32,693 nt of DNA, from positions 4,097,995-4,130,687 of the forward strand of contig BFEA01000062.1 of NCBI GenBank assembly GCA_003427395.1. The letters run 5' to 3'. The position numbers were made by a program, and so were the translations under genes. The notes under the pieces are model-generated. The model worked only from the letters and a program-made list of their open reading frames with translations, searched no databases and was not told the DNA's origin. The stretch comes from Chara braunii (taxonomy: Eukaryota; Streptophyta; Charophyceae; Charales; Characeae). This document shows, piece after piece, positions 8,489-17,668 of the stretch (its first letter is position 1; each line of letters opens with the position of its first letter).

Positions 8489-9480
8489 TTGCTGGAGGAG
8501 TATGCAGATCTGTCTGAGCCGCCTACAGGAGTAGTACAATGGCTGATCCAACATCGAATTGAGATAGAACCTGGCAGTAGAACTCCCAAAGGAGCGGTGT
8601 ATAAGATGTCCCCAAGGGAGTTCGAGGAGCTGCGAAAGCAGTTAGACGAGCTCCTTGAGAAGGGTTGGATTAGGCCCAGTTCGTTTCCGTTTGGAGCGCC
8701 TGTTCTGTTTGCCCCAAAAAGGAGAGAGAGTTGAGAATGTGTATAGACTATAGGGGTCTCAATGCCATCACCCTGAAGAACGCAAAACCACTGCCTCAAA
8801 TAGATGATCTGTTGGATCGAGTGCAGGGCTGCAGATTCTTCTCTAAGATAGATTTGAAGTCAAGCTATCATCAGATAGAGGTCCATCCTGATGATCAGCA
8901 CAAGATTGCGTTCAAGACCAGATATGGGCACTATGAGTTTATAGTGATGCCCTTTGGACTAACCAACGCGCCAACTACGTTTCAGCGCTGTATGAATGAC
9001 TTGTTTAGGCCGTGGTTCGATAGATTTGTAGTTGTATATCTAGATGACATCTTAGTATTTAGTAAGACCCTCTAGGAGCATGAAGGCCATCTAAGGCAGG
9101 TCTTGGGGAAGCTGAGAGAAGCTAACTTCAAGATCAATGCGAAGAAGTGCGAGTGGGCCAAGACACAGGTTTTATACTTGGGCCACGTCCTAGATGGAGA
9201 TGGCATAAAGCTTGAGGACAGTAAGATAGCAGCGATTAGAGGTTGCCCGATTCCCCGCACGCTGACAGAGTTGCGGTCGTTCTTAGGATTGGCAAACTAT
9301 TATAGAAAATTCGTTAGGAACTCCACCACCGTCGCTGCTCCCCTTCGCAGGTTGCTAAAGAAAGAGGCAATTTGGAAGTGGGATAAAGACTGTACAGCGG
9401 CCTTGAAGAAGTTAAAGCGGACCTTAATAGAGTGCCCTGTCCTTAAGGTAGCCGATCCATCATTGCCATTCGTCGTCACC
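8489..9480 (+). pseudogene. Reverse transcriptase domain of the chromovirus, frame broken
   Basis: It would copy element RNA to cDNA. Segment 8489-8734 carries the N-terminal fingers (GAVYKMSPREFEEL, then [19 protein letters not shown]). A one-base loss in an A/G run near 8717-8727 shifts the frame, which resumes at 8731 with [32 protein letters not shown] and [13 protein letters not shown]. The catalytic YLDD is intact at 9037-9048. A TAG at 9073-9075 interrupts, and the same frame continues from 9076 through the connection (YLGHVLDGDGI, FLGLANYYRKF). Family membership is unambiguous. Confidence 0.95.
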
Positions 9481-10080
9481 ACTGATGCAAGTCAATATGG
9501 CATAGGTGTTGTTCTACAGCAAGCCGATGGTAATGGATACAGACCCGTAGAGTTCATGTCTGCTAGAATGCCTTCAGAAAAGGTAGCGATATCCCGTAGA
9601 GTTTATGTCTGCTAGAATGCCTTCAGAAAAGGTAGCGGAATCCACCTACGAGAGGGAACTCTACGCTCTCAGGCAAGCGTTAGACCACTGGAAGCATTAC
9701 TTGCTTGGGAGGCACTTAAAAGTGTATTCAGACCACGAGACACTACGGTGGCTGAAAACAGAGGCTAAGATGATACCAAAGCTAACTAGGTGGGCCGCAG
9801 AGATAGATCGGCATGATTTTGAGCTCAAGCCAGTTAAGGGGAACTACAATGTAGTTGCAGACGCTCTGAGTAGGAGATTAGACCATTTTGGAGCGATAGT
9901 GCACTATTTGGATATAGGGAGAGGCCTGCAAGAGAGCCCTATCTATAGCGACCTCCTCAAGAGAGTTAAGGAGGCACCAAAATCAGAACCAAATTACCGC
10001 ACTACAAACGACTTCTTATTTGAGAAGACTAATGTTGTAGACTCTTATGCGTTCCCAATAGCGAAGAGATGTGAAGTTTG
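9460..10080 (+). pseudogene. RNase H domain of the chromovirus with a 49-bp duplication
   Basis: RNase H removes the RNA strand during reverse transcription. The first catalytic Asp is visible in TTDASQYGIG (TDA codons at 9481-9489). A 49-bp tandem duplication (9544-9592 and 9593-9641) repeats the FMSARMPSEKVA coding segment and shifts the frame. Reading resumes at 9605 with YERELYALRQALDHWKHYLLG, KVYSDHETLRWL and VADALSRR. The frame ends at a TGA (10079-10081), just before the integrase. Confidence 0.9.
9544..9641 (+). repeat. 49-bp tandem duplication inside RNase H
   Basis: CCCGTAGAGTTCATGTCTGC begins at 9544 and recurs (one substitution) at 9593, each followed by the same segment to GGTAGCG. 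Because 49 is not a multiple of three, it frameshifts the pol reading frame. Confidence 0.92.
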
Positions 10081-11140
10081 ATCTTAGGGGAATGCCATGA
10101 TACGGAGGGGCATTTTGGTTGGCAGAAGACATTAGCCAACCTCATGCGTGCGTATACCTGGCCTGGTATGCAGGCCGACTGCATAGATTACGTATGCAGT
10201 TGCATAGAATACGTACGCAGTGGCAAAGTATGTCAAAGGAATAAAACTACTACGCGAGCCCCTCTAGGTCTTCTCAGACCATTGCCTATCCCCGAAGGAC
10301 CCGAAGATTCAGTGTCTATAGATTTCATGGACGCTGGTGTCAAAAGTAGACATGGCAAGAGTCAAGTCATGGTCGTAGTAGATAGGTTTAGCAAGTACGC
10401 CATTTTTGTTCCTTTGCCCTCTGAGGCACGTGTAGAGTTCGTGATACGAAAGTTTTTCGACCATTGGGTCAGTGAACATGGGCTACCATTGTCTATAGTT
10501 AGTGACAAGGACACCCAGTTCATTAGTCAGAACTAGCAAGAATTAATGAAAGTCTACGGATCAAAACTGTTAATGTCGTCTGGCCATAGACCAACGGACA
10601 GACCGAACAGATGAACAAAGTCCTACAACAAGTTCTGAGAATGTACATTAGACCTGACCAACTAGACTAGGATGAGATGCTCCCAAAGGTAGCCAGTTCG
10701 TACAACAATAGCGTGCACTTAGCCGCTTGTCGCACTCCCAATGAGCTACACAAGTCTTTTAAACCACGCAGACCGTTTGAAGGACTTAACCGGGATCAGA
10801 TTCAGAGGCTACCGCTCGGTACCAAGGAATTTGCGATACAACATGAGAAAGAGATTGCTACAGTGGTTGAGAACCTTAGAAAGGCCCAGCACAGAATGAT
10901 AGAACAAGCCAACAAACATCGTCGCCCTTCACAGTTCCAAGTCGGCGACTTAGTCCGGGTCAAGTCAAAAGAATTTGCTCCTGAGGAGAATATCTCACAA
11001 AGGTTGTTACCTGCTTATAGAGGACCGTGGCCAGTCCTAGAAGTCAAGGGTGGAGAGGATGGACCATCCTACACGATAGAGATTCCAGCACACCTCCACA
11101 CCTACCAAGTTTTCCATGCATTGAAGTTCTTGCCTTGTAC
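10078..11140 (+). pseudogene. Integrase of the chromovirus, broken by stops and a frameshift
   Basis: Integrase would insert the cDNA. The N-terminal zinc-binding region is partly visible (CHDTEGHFGW, and Cys residues in VCSCIEYVRSGKVCQ). The catalytic core has the first Asp in VSIDFMDAG and the second in SIVSDKDTQF. A TAG (10534-10536) stands where a Trp is usual, directly before QELM, which carries the third acidic residue. A frameshift near 10600 and a TAG at 10666-10668 follow. The open segment from 10677 carries the C-terminal part: PNELHKSFKPRRPF, then FQVGDLVRVKSK and LLPAYRGPWPVLEV. The remnant is full length but inactive. Confidence 0.93.
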
Positions 11141-11189
11141 TACGAGTCAATGGCTCCCATCACGAAGGTCTATGATTCCTCCGGATATG

Positions 11190-11402
11190 GATGGGAGGTA
11201 CGACATTGATGGCATAGTAGGTGAGGATGTCTTCAGAACAGGAGGTAGAGGTCGTCCACAGAAACAGTACAAAGTCAGATTCTCTTAGCAAGAACCTGAA
11301 GATGACCGCTGGTTCACTAGAACAGAACTTCTAGAGACAGCTCCCAATATAGTCCGAGCCTATGAGAGAGATAAGAAGGGTAAAGGTTCTGCCTTGGACT
11401 GA
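11190..11402 (+). pseudogene. Chromodomain-like C-terminal tail of the integrase
   Basis: After the integrase C-terminus the frame reads IDGIVGEDVFRTG, then RPQKQYKVRFS. A TAG at 11286-11288 interrupts, then DDRWFTRTELLETAPNIVRAY follows to a TGA at 11400-11402. The order of an Ile-Val-rich strand, a KQYKVRF strand (compare the Tyr-Leu-Val-Lys-Trp strand of chromodomains) and a DDRWF/LL helix fits the chromodomain that guides chromoviruses to heterochromatin. The aromatic cage is incomplete, as in many group II chromodomains. Confidence 0.6.
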
Positions 11403-11428
11403 AGTATTCTCAAAGGACCTCGAATTTA

Positions 11429-11445
11429 GGCCAGCGGGAGAGAAA
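11429..11445 (+). other. Polypurine tract-like segment before the 3' LTR
   Basis: A purine-rich stretch (GGCCAGCGGGAGAGAAA) ends immediately before the TG that opens the 3' LTR. It is interrupted by CC and C, so it is a weak tract, but its position is correct for plus-strand priming. Confidence 0.6.
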
Positions 11446-12274
11446 TGGTTTTCACCTTTGCAGAAGCTGATGCAGATCCCAGGGTTTGATCCCTAGACCT
11501 TACCTGCACCCGTGTACAGTATCGAGTAGATCCCTGTGTGTTTTGAACCCGCGACCTGTGTTTTAGTAGTGACTGTTCTTTGTCGTAGGTCCCTGTCGTT
11601 GTAGGGATCCGATCTGTAGATCTGTCAAGTAGAGGTCACAATTGTGTAGAATTCGAAACTGCTAGGCTAGAGGTCTGTAGGTAAGTCGTAAGTCCAACTG
11701 CGTCGAGTCCGCAGTGCGACTGCCTGACAGTGCAACCTCGTGTAGTCAGCGGTACCGGTCCCAGTCAGTCGCAGTCCAGTCAAGCAAGTACCGTGTGGGA
11801 CTGTGTGCATGGCAGACCAGCGACCAACAGAAGCATAAATCAAGAGGCAGGGTTCAGCATTTCGTTCATTCGGTGCATAAGCCATGCGGAAGCGCTGCCC
11901 CAGCGTCTTGTGCGAGGTGGTCTGCAGGGAGCCTGAAGTCGAAGTGGGCTGGAAGTAGACCGCATAGCCATAGTTAGTAGTTGAGCGGCCATAGCTGCTG
12001 TAGGTAGAAGAGAGGTGTTAGTATGTGTACGTGTGTGGGGTATTCAGGGTGATCCAGAGTTGAGTGAGTGTGAACAGTGGTGTTGGAACAGTATCAAGAG
12101 TTGGGATGTACAGGCGCTGATGCACCATGCGCCATAGCCTGTCGAAGCAAGTTTGCGTCCGAACTGTGTTCTCGATTTCCATATCTCTGAGTTTTGAGTG
12201 GGCGCTGTGCGCCAGTGTGAATCACCATCTGTTTGCATGTATGTGAAGCGAAGAAGAAAGCGAATCTGATTGCA
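11446..12274 (+). repeat. 3' LTR of the chromovirus
   Basis: It begins TGGTTTTCACC and ends CTGATTGCA. It is 829 bp against 847 bp for the 5' copy. Differences include deletions near 11728 and 11808, an insertion (GATGCACCATGCGCC) near 12118, a lost TATA box and scattered, mostly transitional, substitutions. Confidence 0.93.
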
Positions 12275-12855
12275 CCACCAGGAACCTATGGGACCACGAC
12301 CCGCCCAACTTAGAAAAGTAGTTTTGTTTTTTCCTTTGGTTTTTGCTTTTCTACGTCGCAATTCTCACCGACCAGCCGTTCATGTGAATGACACCCCCCA
12401 AATGCGGCGTGTTAATGGGACATGCCCGCGGCCCATAGCTGGGCCAAGTACTGGTGGCTTAATGATGAAAAAATGCAGAGGGGAGAATAGCATGGTTTTG
12501 GCCCCAAGGGGGGGGGCCTAATGACCTCCCGGACGCGCTACTCACCAATTTTGAAGTGGTGTCCATCTTTACACTCCCAAGGCACCACCAGTACAACCCC
12601 CACCTCGTCTGAAACTTGCAGCCGTAAGAGAGAATAACATGGTTTCTGCCGCCCAAGGGGGGATCCGCGGTGTGCGCAAAAAAGAAGAAGAAAAAAGCAG
12701 CAGTGTGGATCTTTTCCTTTTCAGGGCACCGGTACGAGCCCTGCGCCTATGAAACTTGCGACTGTATACATAGGCACCAAGCTTTTGATGTGCGCACCAG
12801 GGTCTGAATCATTTTGGTCCGAAAAAGTTAACCTTTAGTATTTACAAGCCTCCAA
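12275..12855. other. Non-coding stretch with a repeated short motif
   Basis: No gene is recognised. A motif of the form GAGAATARCATGGTTT plus an AAGGGGGG run occurs at about 12480 and again at about 12630. The fold-back motif TACTGGTGGCTTAA is at 12450-12463. Confidence 0.5.
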
Positions 12856-12973
12856 GGCACTTTTCTCCGGGGCTGGAAATGCTCTGCGTGCCAACGTAAA
12901 AATGAAACGACACGGGCACTTTTCTCCGGGGCTGGAAATGCTCTGCGTGCCAACGTAAAAATGAAACGGCACG
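12856..12973 (+). repeat. Two tandem copies of a 59-bp unit
   Basis: Units 12856-12914 and 12915-12973 both contain CTTTTCTCCGGGGCTGGAAA, GCTCTGCGTGCCAACG and AAAATGAAACG. One or two substitutions separate them. Confidence 0.93.
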
Positions 12974-13584
12974 GGCCCCAAAAGTTCCTGCAGCATGCAA
13001 GCCGCAACTTTGGAAAAATGCCAGGGAAACGGACTGGTGGTTCAAACCACAAGTACACGGCCCCAGCCTTGCAGTCCGAAACTTGTCGCCAAAAGAAAAC
13101 AAGGCCGAAACGTCAAACACTGGGCCCGCTGTTGATAAATTCGAACGGCAGCCCCATTTTCGTTTCGCACCTCTAGAATTTGATGTCTCAGACCCGCGGG
13201 CCAGGTGGCCATGGACTTGTGGTTTAAGGATCGGCAATTTGGGGTATGCCAAATTTGCGCTGTAAACGACCAGTCCGCCCAACGATCGAGAATGACACTC
13301 CTTTGAGTGAGCTGCGATGTGGGCCCTTGTGGGGGGTTTCGGTTTACCGGCCCTGGGCGGTCGGAACTGAAAGTAGAAGTTTCACCGCCGCATGGTAAGA
13401 ATAGAACCCTGCCCTCGCTTTGACCAGATCAAGGGCAACAATAGAGAGTTGCCTTGCTGTACCACTTGCCCAGTGTGAAAACTGATGAGTGTACCACTTG
13501 CCAAATTTAATGGGAAAGTACACTCTCCACTGTTCAGAATTGGTGAGTGGTGCAGAGAGGCTCAGAGTCCCGAACACGAATGAA
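12974..13584. other. Non-coding stretch with fold-back family motifs
   Basis: Contains GGACTGGTGGTTCAAACCAC at 13031-13050 (itself nearly palindromic), a related GGACTTGTGGTTTAA near 13212 and AAACGACCAGT near 13264. No coding region is convincing. Confidence 0.5.
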
Positions 13585-13695
13585 CTACCTTCTTCATCCG
13601 CATATAACATACGGTCATTATTGCTGTATTTAGACTGAAAGATACCCCAAATACAGCTATGATGACTGTATGTTGTATTCGGGTGAAGAAGGTAG
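13585..13695. mobile_element. Palindromic MITE, copy 1 (111 bp)
   Basis: The whole element is an imperfect inverted repeat. It opens CTACCTTCTTC and closes GAAGAAGGTAG, and the arms pair through AACATACGGTCAT / ATGACTGTATGTT and TGCTGTATTT / AAATACAGC to a short centre. Copy 2 at 18636 has the same termini and the same arm motifs. No target-site duplication is obvious, so the superfamily is unknown. It carries no coding sequence and would need a transposase from elsewhere. Confidence 0.85.
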
Positions 13696-13715
13696 TCTGC
13701 AACTAAAAGTCCCTG

Positions 13716-13746
13716 ATACCTTTCTCGGCCGTTCGGCTAAGGTCAA
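13716..13746 (+). pseudogene. U2 snRNA 5'-end fragment
   Basis: ATACCTTTCTCGGCC at 13716-13730 followed by TTCGGCTAAGGTCAA corresponds to the 5' end and stem-loop I of plant U2 snRNA, with about 28 of 31 positions matching by eye. Similarity stops just before the branch-site recognition segment, where a GT microsatellite begins. No upstream sequence element or TATA box is evident. It is best read as a truncated U2 copy 20 bp from the MITE. Confidence 0.65.
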
Positions 13747-13751
13747 CTCTC

Positions 13752-13759
<8 letters not shown>

Positions 13760-13815
<56 letters not shown>

Positions 13816-13818
13816 NNN

Positions 13819-13874
<56 letters not shown>
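13760..13874 (+). repeat. (GT)n then (GA)n compound microsatellite with 3 N
   Basis: The GT run ends at 13815, Ns occupy 13816-13818 and GA continues to 13874. The Ns at the switch point suggest an unresolved assembly join. Confidence 0.95.
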
Positions 13875-13878
<4 letters not shown>

Positions 13879-14057
13879 CTCTTGATTAGTTTACTATCTG
13901 ATCCATGGTCCATTGGGGAAAAAAGGGAAAAAGAAAAACTTCCAGACACCTTTGCCACATCCAGATTGAAGAGAGCCAAAAGAGTGTTCAACTGAACTCC
14001 CGGGCTTGAGTAGCTCCTTTTTTTTTTTTTTTTTTTTTTGTTTGTTGAGCAGCTCTC

Positions 14058-14243
14058 TGTTACAATCCTGGCTATCGTGCAGTGCAACAACTCAAAGAAA
14101 GAAAGACAATGCCATTGAGTTTCAGCTGAAATGAAAGAACTCGGAAAGAGAAATAGACAAAGGAAGAGGAAGAAATAAGAAAAGAAGAAGAAGAAGACGA
14201 TGAACACCAGCAAAGACCAATGTCAGTTCCCCTTCTCTCGCCA
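14058..14243 (-). repeat. 3' LTR-like copy of the reverse-oriented element
   Basis: It shares its motif order with 17117-17282 but has extra A/G-rich material. The pyrimidine run CCTTCTCCCACCCAC follows at 14244, where a minus-strand polypurine tract belongs. Confidence 0.5.
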
Positions 14244-14674
14244 CCTTCTCCCACCCACTAAACACACTTGCACGCGAAGAGCTGTGCAGTGCCGAACAAT
14301 TATGTGTGTTTCGTCCTGTCGGACTCATCAGTGGCCAGACACGCCTGAAAATAAGAGACACGGTCGCATCGATGGCAGTACGCGACTCGGGGTAACCCAA
14401 TGCTCTTCCACAACCATGGACTCTACGACGCTCTCGCAAGAAGGACACACTCCTTTTTGATGGTGTCCCGCAGGTCGTTCGCCTGTACAAATAGCTGCGT
14501 CCCTTAGAGCCGAGGACACAGCTGCAGCGGTGGTGTGGACATCTGCAGCATTGGGGTTAAGTGGCAAGGAAAGAGGGTTGGGCACTTGGGCCTGCTGCAG
14601 ATGTGCAATTTTCTGCAGCTGGTTGCGCTACTCTTTAGCCATCTTTTCTTATGGTGTCGCGCAGGTCGTTTTCG

Positions 14675-14817
14675 AAACGGCCGCCTCTTTGCCTGACACG
14701 GAAGTCCAACCACCGAGGGTCAGGAACATCATCAAGGAGGTGAACTTCAATCAGTGCTCACACATAGGTGACACATTGTGGTTGGACTTCCATGTCAGGC
14801 AAAGAGGCGACCGTTTT
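14675..14817. repeat. Inverted repeat with 38-39-bp arms and ~66-nt loop
   Basis: Arms 14675-14712 and 14779-14817 both read GCCTCTTTGCCTGACA then GGAAGTCCAACCA in the paired orientation, with about three mismatches. The total of 143 bp is within the range of plant microRNA precursors and small MITEs. It lies in the interior of the reverse-oriented retroelement and has no coding assignment. Confidence 0.75.
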
Positions 14818-14939
14818 AAAAATGGCCTCAAGGGCAGCAAGAGTTTCTGTCCTCTTGTTTCCTTTACTGCGAGCTCCTTCCTCAAGGCCTTAGAGCTGTC
14901 GGTTGCTCTGAGGTCATTGCCATTGCTATGTTAGTCCCA

Positions 14940-15980
14940 CTGCCAAAAGAACTCTCAACGGCAGTGGGTAGACCGGAAAAGGTTCAATTAGTCTCTCAAG
15001 GTGAGGGTTCTCTCTCTTTCTTTGGACAAACACTTATTTTCCCAATCCCTACTCTTGCAAGAATGGTTCTCTCTTTTTCCCTCCTCTCTCCCGCTCTCTC
15101 TCTTTTCGAGATTGTGTTTCTATGGGCATCAAGATAAATGAAGAATCAGATAAGCACAAGACCAAAGGATAGAACTAGCAGCGATTTCATTTGGACTGGA
15201 GAATTGCTAACAAAACGGGGAAAAAAGTAATAACCGAGGTCTGATCGAACGACCCGGTCCGTTGAGATTACGCATGAGATCCGCTCTTACCTAATCTAAC
15301 ACAGTTCAGAAAAAAAAGCAGATGGATCAGACTTAGGAAATGATACGGATGAGGTAATGGAGATGTAAGGCAGTAGCGACCAAGTACCGAGCCTAGTGTC
15401 AGGATTTGCAGAGAACACAGTCAAGATCCACTTGAAAGTGAATGTTTAATGGTAGGGTGCCTTCACTCGCCAGCAAGTCAGAGCACTGCCTGATGCGCAC
15501 TAGAAAAGGTACCAAGCAAGTTCCTTTCTCACTGGCCACGGTCCCACTGGGTACGCATGCCCCCAGGTAGGCCAGCAACTCTGGCCTCTTCCCAAAGGGG
15601 AGGAGCCTTTACTCTGGGAGGAAGGAGAACCAAGCTATGCATCCCAATTCTAGCTCTGAAGTACCAAAAAGAAAAGACAAGCACAGATGGTCCTTACTTA
15701 ATTACAACCAATTTCATAATGAAAAGATAATTGAAAGCACTGCAGAAGGATAAGCTGTGCTAATCAAGATATTTGCATCCATCCATCCATCAGGTGAGAG
15801 AGCAGTCCACAAATGCGTCCATATCAGCCAAGAGCACAGAGAAGTCCAGCATACCCCCATGCACTCACCCGTAGGCGTCCCCCAGTTACACGGCACTTAC
15901 CTGTGTGGCCCGAACTCTTGAGATGAAGAGTAACTCACCCGTACTCCTGACCAGATTAGCAAAGTCTAGGAAGGACTACT
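14940..15980. other. Non-coding stretch
   Basis: I see no gene, RNA or strong repeat here beyond small CT-rich runs at about 15010 and 15080-15105. The interval lies within the suggested reverse-oriented retroelement. Confidence 0.45.
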
Positions 15981-16241
15981 CTACACCAATGTACACCACT
16001 GTGTCCCACGCTGATGTTGAAGACCAATCAGCAACTTGAAGTTGTAGCGCACAGTCATGCCACTTCACCACTAAGTTCGCCTCTTGGAGAGAAGCCCAAA
16101 GCTCGCTCGATGTTTTCCCCAAGCTTAGAGTCTAGGCATGAGTCACCGCTCACTCTCTCCTCCCACAATACACCTCACACTGACAATTCCTGTGTCTCGC
16201 CACGCCATACGTCCACTCGGTCGACCTGGTCAGGGTCGACG
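15981..16241 (-). repeat. Direct repeat D, copy 1 (~260 bp)
   Basis: It matches 16513-16774 closely: GTACACCACTGTGTCCCAC, GAAGACCAATCAGCAACTTG, CTCGCTCGATGTTTTCCCC, and the ending CGGTCGACCTGGTCAGGGTC. Substitutions are mostly C/T and G/A. Copy 1 is followed by about 220 bp that copy 2 lacks before the shared CTGCAAGCCCTGAAC motif. Confidence 0.88.
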
Positions 16242-16465
16242 TTAAACTTTTGTTCCATTTGTTCACATAAGACTGCTTGCACGGTTTGTTTGCAATTTGG
16301 TGCTCTGCGTGTCATCATATCATTTATACATGATTCTCCAATCATTTGCGTACTTGAACGCAAACTAGTACTACGTAATTCATGTTGTTTCAAGAACTCT
16401 GACAGCAGAGCCTCTTGAGAACCGAGTTGTTGTAATTCCGAAACAACAGATTCGCTTCTCTGCAA
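16175..16465 (-). pseudogene. Open fragment on -, possible gag remnant
   Basis: A 96-residue open segment contains [20 protein letters not shown] and a run of polar helical residues. It falls between the suggested primer binding site and 3' LTR of the reverse-oriented retroelement, on the same strand, where gag would be expected. I do not recognise a domain, so the gag assignment rests only on position and helical character. Confidence 0.3.
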
Positions 16466-16512
16466 GCCCTGAACGAGGTGGGGGCAGGTCCCGCTTACCT
16501 CGCCACCCCACT

Positions 16513-16774
16513 TCTACACTAATGTACACCACTGTGTCCCACATTGATGTTGAAGACCAATCAGCAACTTGAAGTCGTAGCACGCAGTCGTGCCCCTTCA
16601 CCACTAAGTTCGCCTCTTGGAGATAAGCCCAAAACTCGCTCGATGTTTTCCCCAAGCGTAGAGTCTAGGCGTGAGTCACCGCTCACTCTCTCCTCCTACA
16701 ATACACCTCACACTGACAATTCCTGTGTCTCGCCATGCCATACAACCACTCGGTCGACCTGGTCAGGGTCGATG
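16513..16774 (-). repeat. Direct repeat D, copy 2
   Basis: See the entry at 15981. In this copy the shared CCTGCAAGCCCTGAAC motif follows directly (from about 16780), which shows that copy 1 carries an insertion or copy 2 a deletion of about 220 bp. Confidence 0.88.
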
Positions 16775-16808
16775 TCGATCCTGCAAGCCCTGAACAAGGT
16801 GGGGGCAG

Positions 16809-17002
16809 CAATGAAAGAATGAACCAGAACCAATGTACGAATCCTCCCCCTTACTGTCAGCCACTTAAGAAGTCCACCATAGCCATCTCATACACCTTCC
16901 TCCTACTTGGTCGAGCAAGTGGCTGAAGCTCCGATGTTCCAAGGACAATGCAAAGCTGATGTGTCCCTCCTACTTTGGCCGCCAAGCCTAGCGCTATCCC
17001 TG
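16809..17002 (-). repeat. Direct repeat S, copy 1 (194 bp)
   Basis: Near-identical to 17382-17575: CAATGAAAGAATGAACCAG, CAGCCACTTAAGAAGTCCAC, GGTCGAGCAAGTGGCTGAAG, TTGGCCGCCAAGCCTAG. It lies inside the reverse-oriented retroelement, between its primer binding site and the D repeats. Confidence 0.9.
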
Positions 17003-17100
17003 TGATACCCCACTTCTTTACTAACCAACCCTAATCCAAGATTATTTTGCCCTAATCAACTCGAATTAGGGTTAGGGCAACAAGACATCCTCTCGCTGTA

Positions 17101-17114
17101 CTGCTCCGACACCA
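17101..17114 (-). other. Primer binding site-like motif, reverse strand
   Basis: On - the sequence reads TGGTGTCGGAGCAG two bases after the end of the LTR-like copy at 17117. It resembles TGGTATCGGAGC at 4442, so it is plausibly Met-tRNA primed. A small hairpin (TTGCCCTAA/TTAGGGCAA, 17047-17080) lies just downstream on -. Confidence 0.5.
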
Positions 17115-17116
17115 GT

Positions 17117-17282
17117 TGTTACAATCCTTGAATCCTGGCTATCTTGCAGTGGAACAACCCAAAGAAAGACAATGCCGTTCAGGTGCAACCGAAATGAAAG
17201 AACTGGAGAGAGTAGGAGACAAAGGAAGAAGAAGAAGATGAACACCAGCAAAGACCAATGTCAATCCCCCTTCTCTTGCCAC
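17117..17282 (-). repeat. 5' LTR-like copy of the reverse-oriented element
   Basis: See the entry at 14058. Beyond 17282, the sequence ACCTCCAGTTACT recurs after the third partial copy at 18058-18176, so the true right boundary may lie further out. Confidence 0.5.
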
Positions 17283-17317
17283 CATCTGCAACCTCCAGTT
17301 ACTCCCCCAGCTTCTTC

Positions 17318-17385
17318 TTAACAATAATAATATAATAACAACTTCTTCTTAACAATAATAATATAATAATAATAATAATAACAAT
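17318..17385 (+). repeat. Tandem 31-bp unit and (AAT)n run
   Basis: CTTCTTCTTAACAATAATAA occurs at about 17310 and 17342, grading into an AAT microsatellite. Confidence 0.8.
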
Positions 17386-17575
17386 GAAAGAATGAACCAG
17401 AACCATTGCACGAATCCTCCCTCTTACTGCCAGCCACTTAAGAAGTCCACCAAAGCCATCTCATACACCTTCCTCCCACTTGGTCGAGCAAGTGGCTGAA
17501 GCTCCGGTGCTCCAAGGACAATGCAAAGCTTATGTGTCCCTCCTACTTTGGCCGCCAAGCCTAGTGCTATCCCTG
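17382..17575 (-). repeat. Direct repeat S, copy 2
   Basis: See the entry at 16809. This copy lies outside the LTR-like copy at 17117-17282. Together with the third LTR-like piece at 18058, it suggests LTR-interior-LTR-interior-LTR tandemly linked elements and not one simple insertion. The - strand reads an unassigned 79-residue frame through it. Confidence 0.88.
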
Positions 17576-17668
17576 AAGTCTTCCTTGTAGGTGCCAAGCC
17601 CAACTGAGGCCTTTCAGGTGCAGCTCCAACCAAGATCCCACACCCCAAAGATCGACCGTGCACGTGTC

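Larger units (their letters stand above)
3594..12274 (+). mobile_element. Decayed Ty3/gypsy chromovirus, 8.7 kb with both LTRs
   Basis: Two LTRs (847 and 829 bp) in direct orientation bracket a Met-tRNA-like primer binding site, gag, protease, RT, RNase H, integrase and chromodomain-like coding in Ty3/gypsy order, and a purine-rich tract before the 3' LTR. Every coding domain carries at least one stop, frameshift or lost catalytic residue, so no autonomous activity is expected. The LTRs differ by many substitutions and several indels, so the insertion is not recent. I find no matching 5-bp target-site duplication (TGAAA before, CCACC after). The 5' LTR also begins CG instead of TG, so a flank has mutated, or recombination between elements made this copy. 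Confidence 0.95.
14058..17282 (-). mobile_element. Probable short or non-autonomous LTR retroelement, reverse orientation
   Basis: A ~170-190-bp sequence occurs at 14058-14243 and 17117-17282. Both start TGTTACAATCC on + and share CTGGCTAT, GAAATGAAAGAACT, GATGAACACCAGC and AAAGACCAATGTCA, ending TCTCGCCA or TCTTGCCA. Read on - these are TG...CA LTRs. Just left of the second lies a primer-binding-like TGGTGTCGGAGCAG (17101-17114 on -). Just right of the first is a polypyrimidine run (purine tract on -). The 2.9-kb interior has only scraps of reading frame, so it would be non-autonomous or badly decayed. Boundaries are approximate and no target-site duplication is certain. Confidence 0.5.

Noticed and set aside
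14530-14934. 134-residue frame on +
   Set aside because: It crosses the 14675-14817 inverted repeat and has no recognisable domain or splice context.
17066-17080. Telomere-like TTAGGG repeats
   Set aside because: Only two units are present; they belong to a small TTGCCCTAA/TTAGGGCAA hairpin in the retroelement leader.
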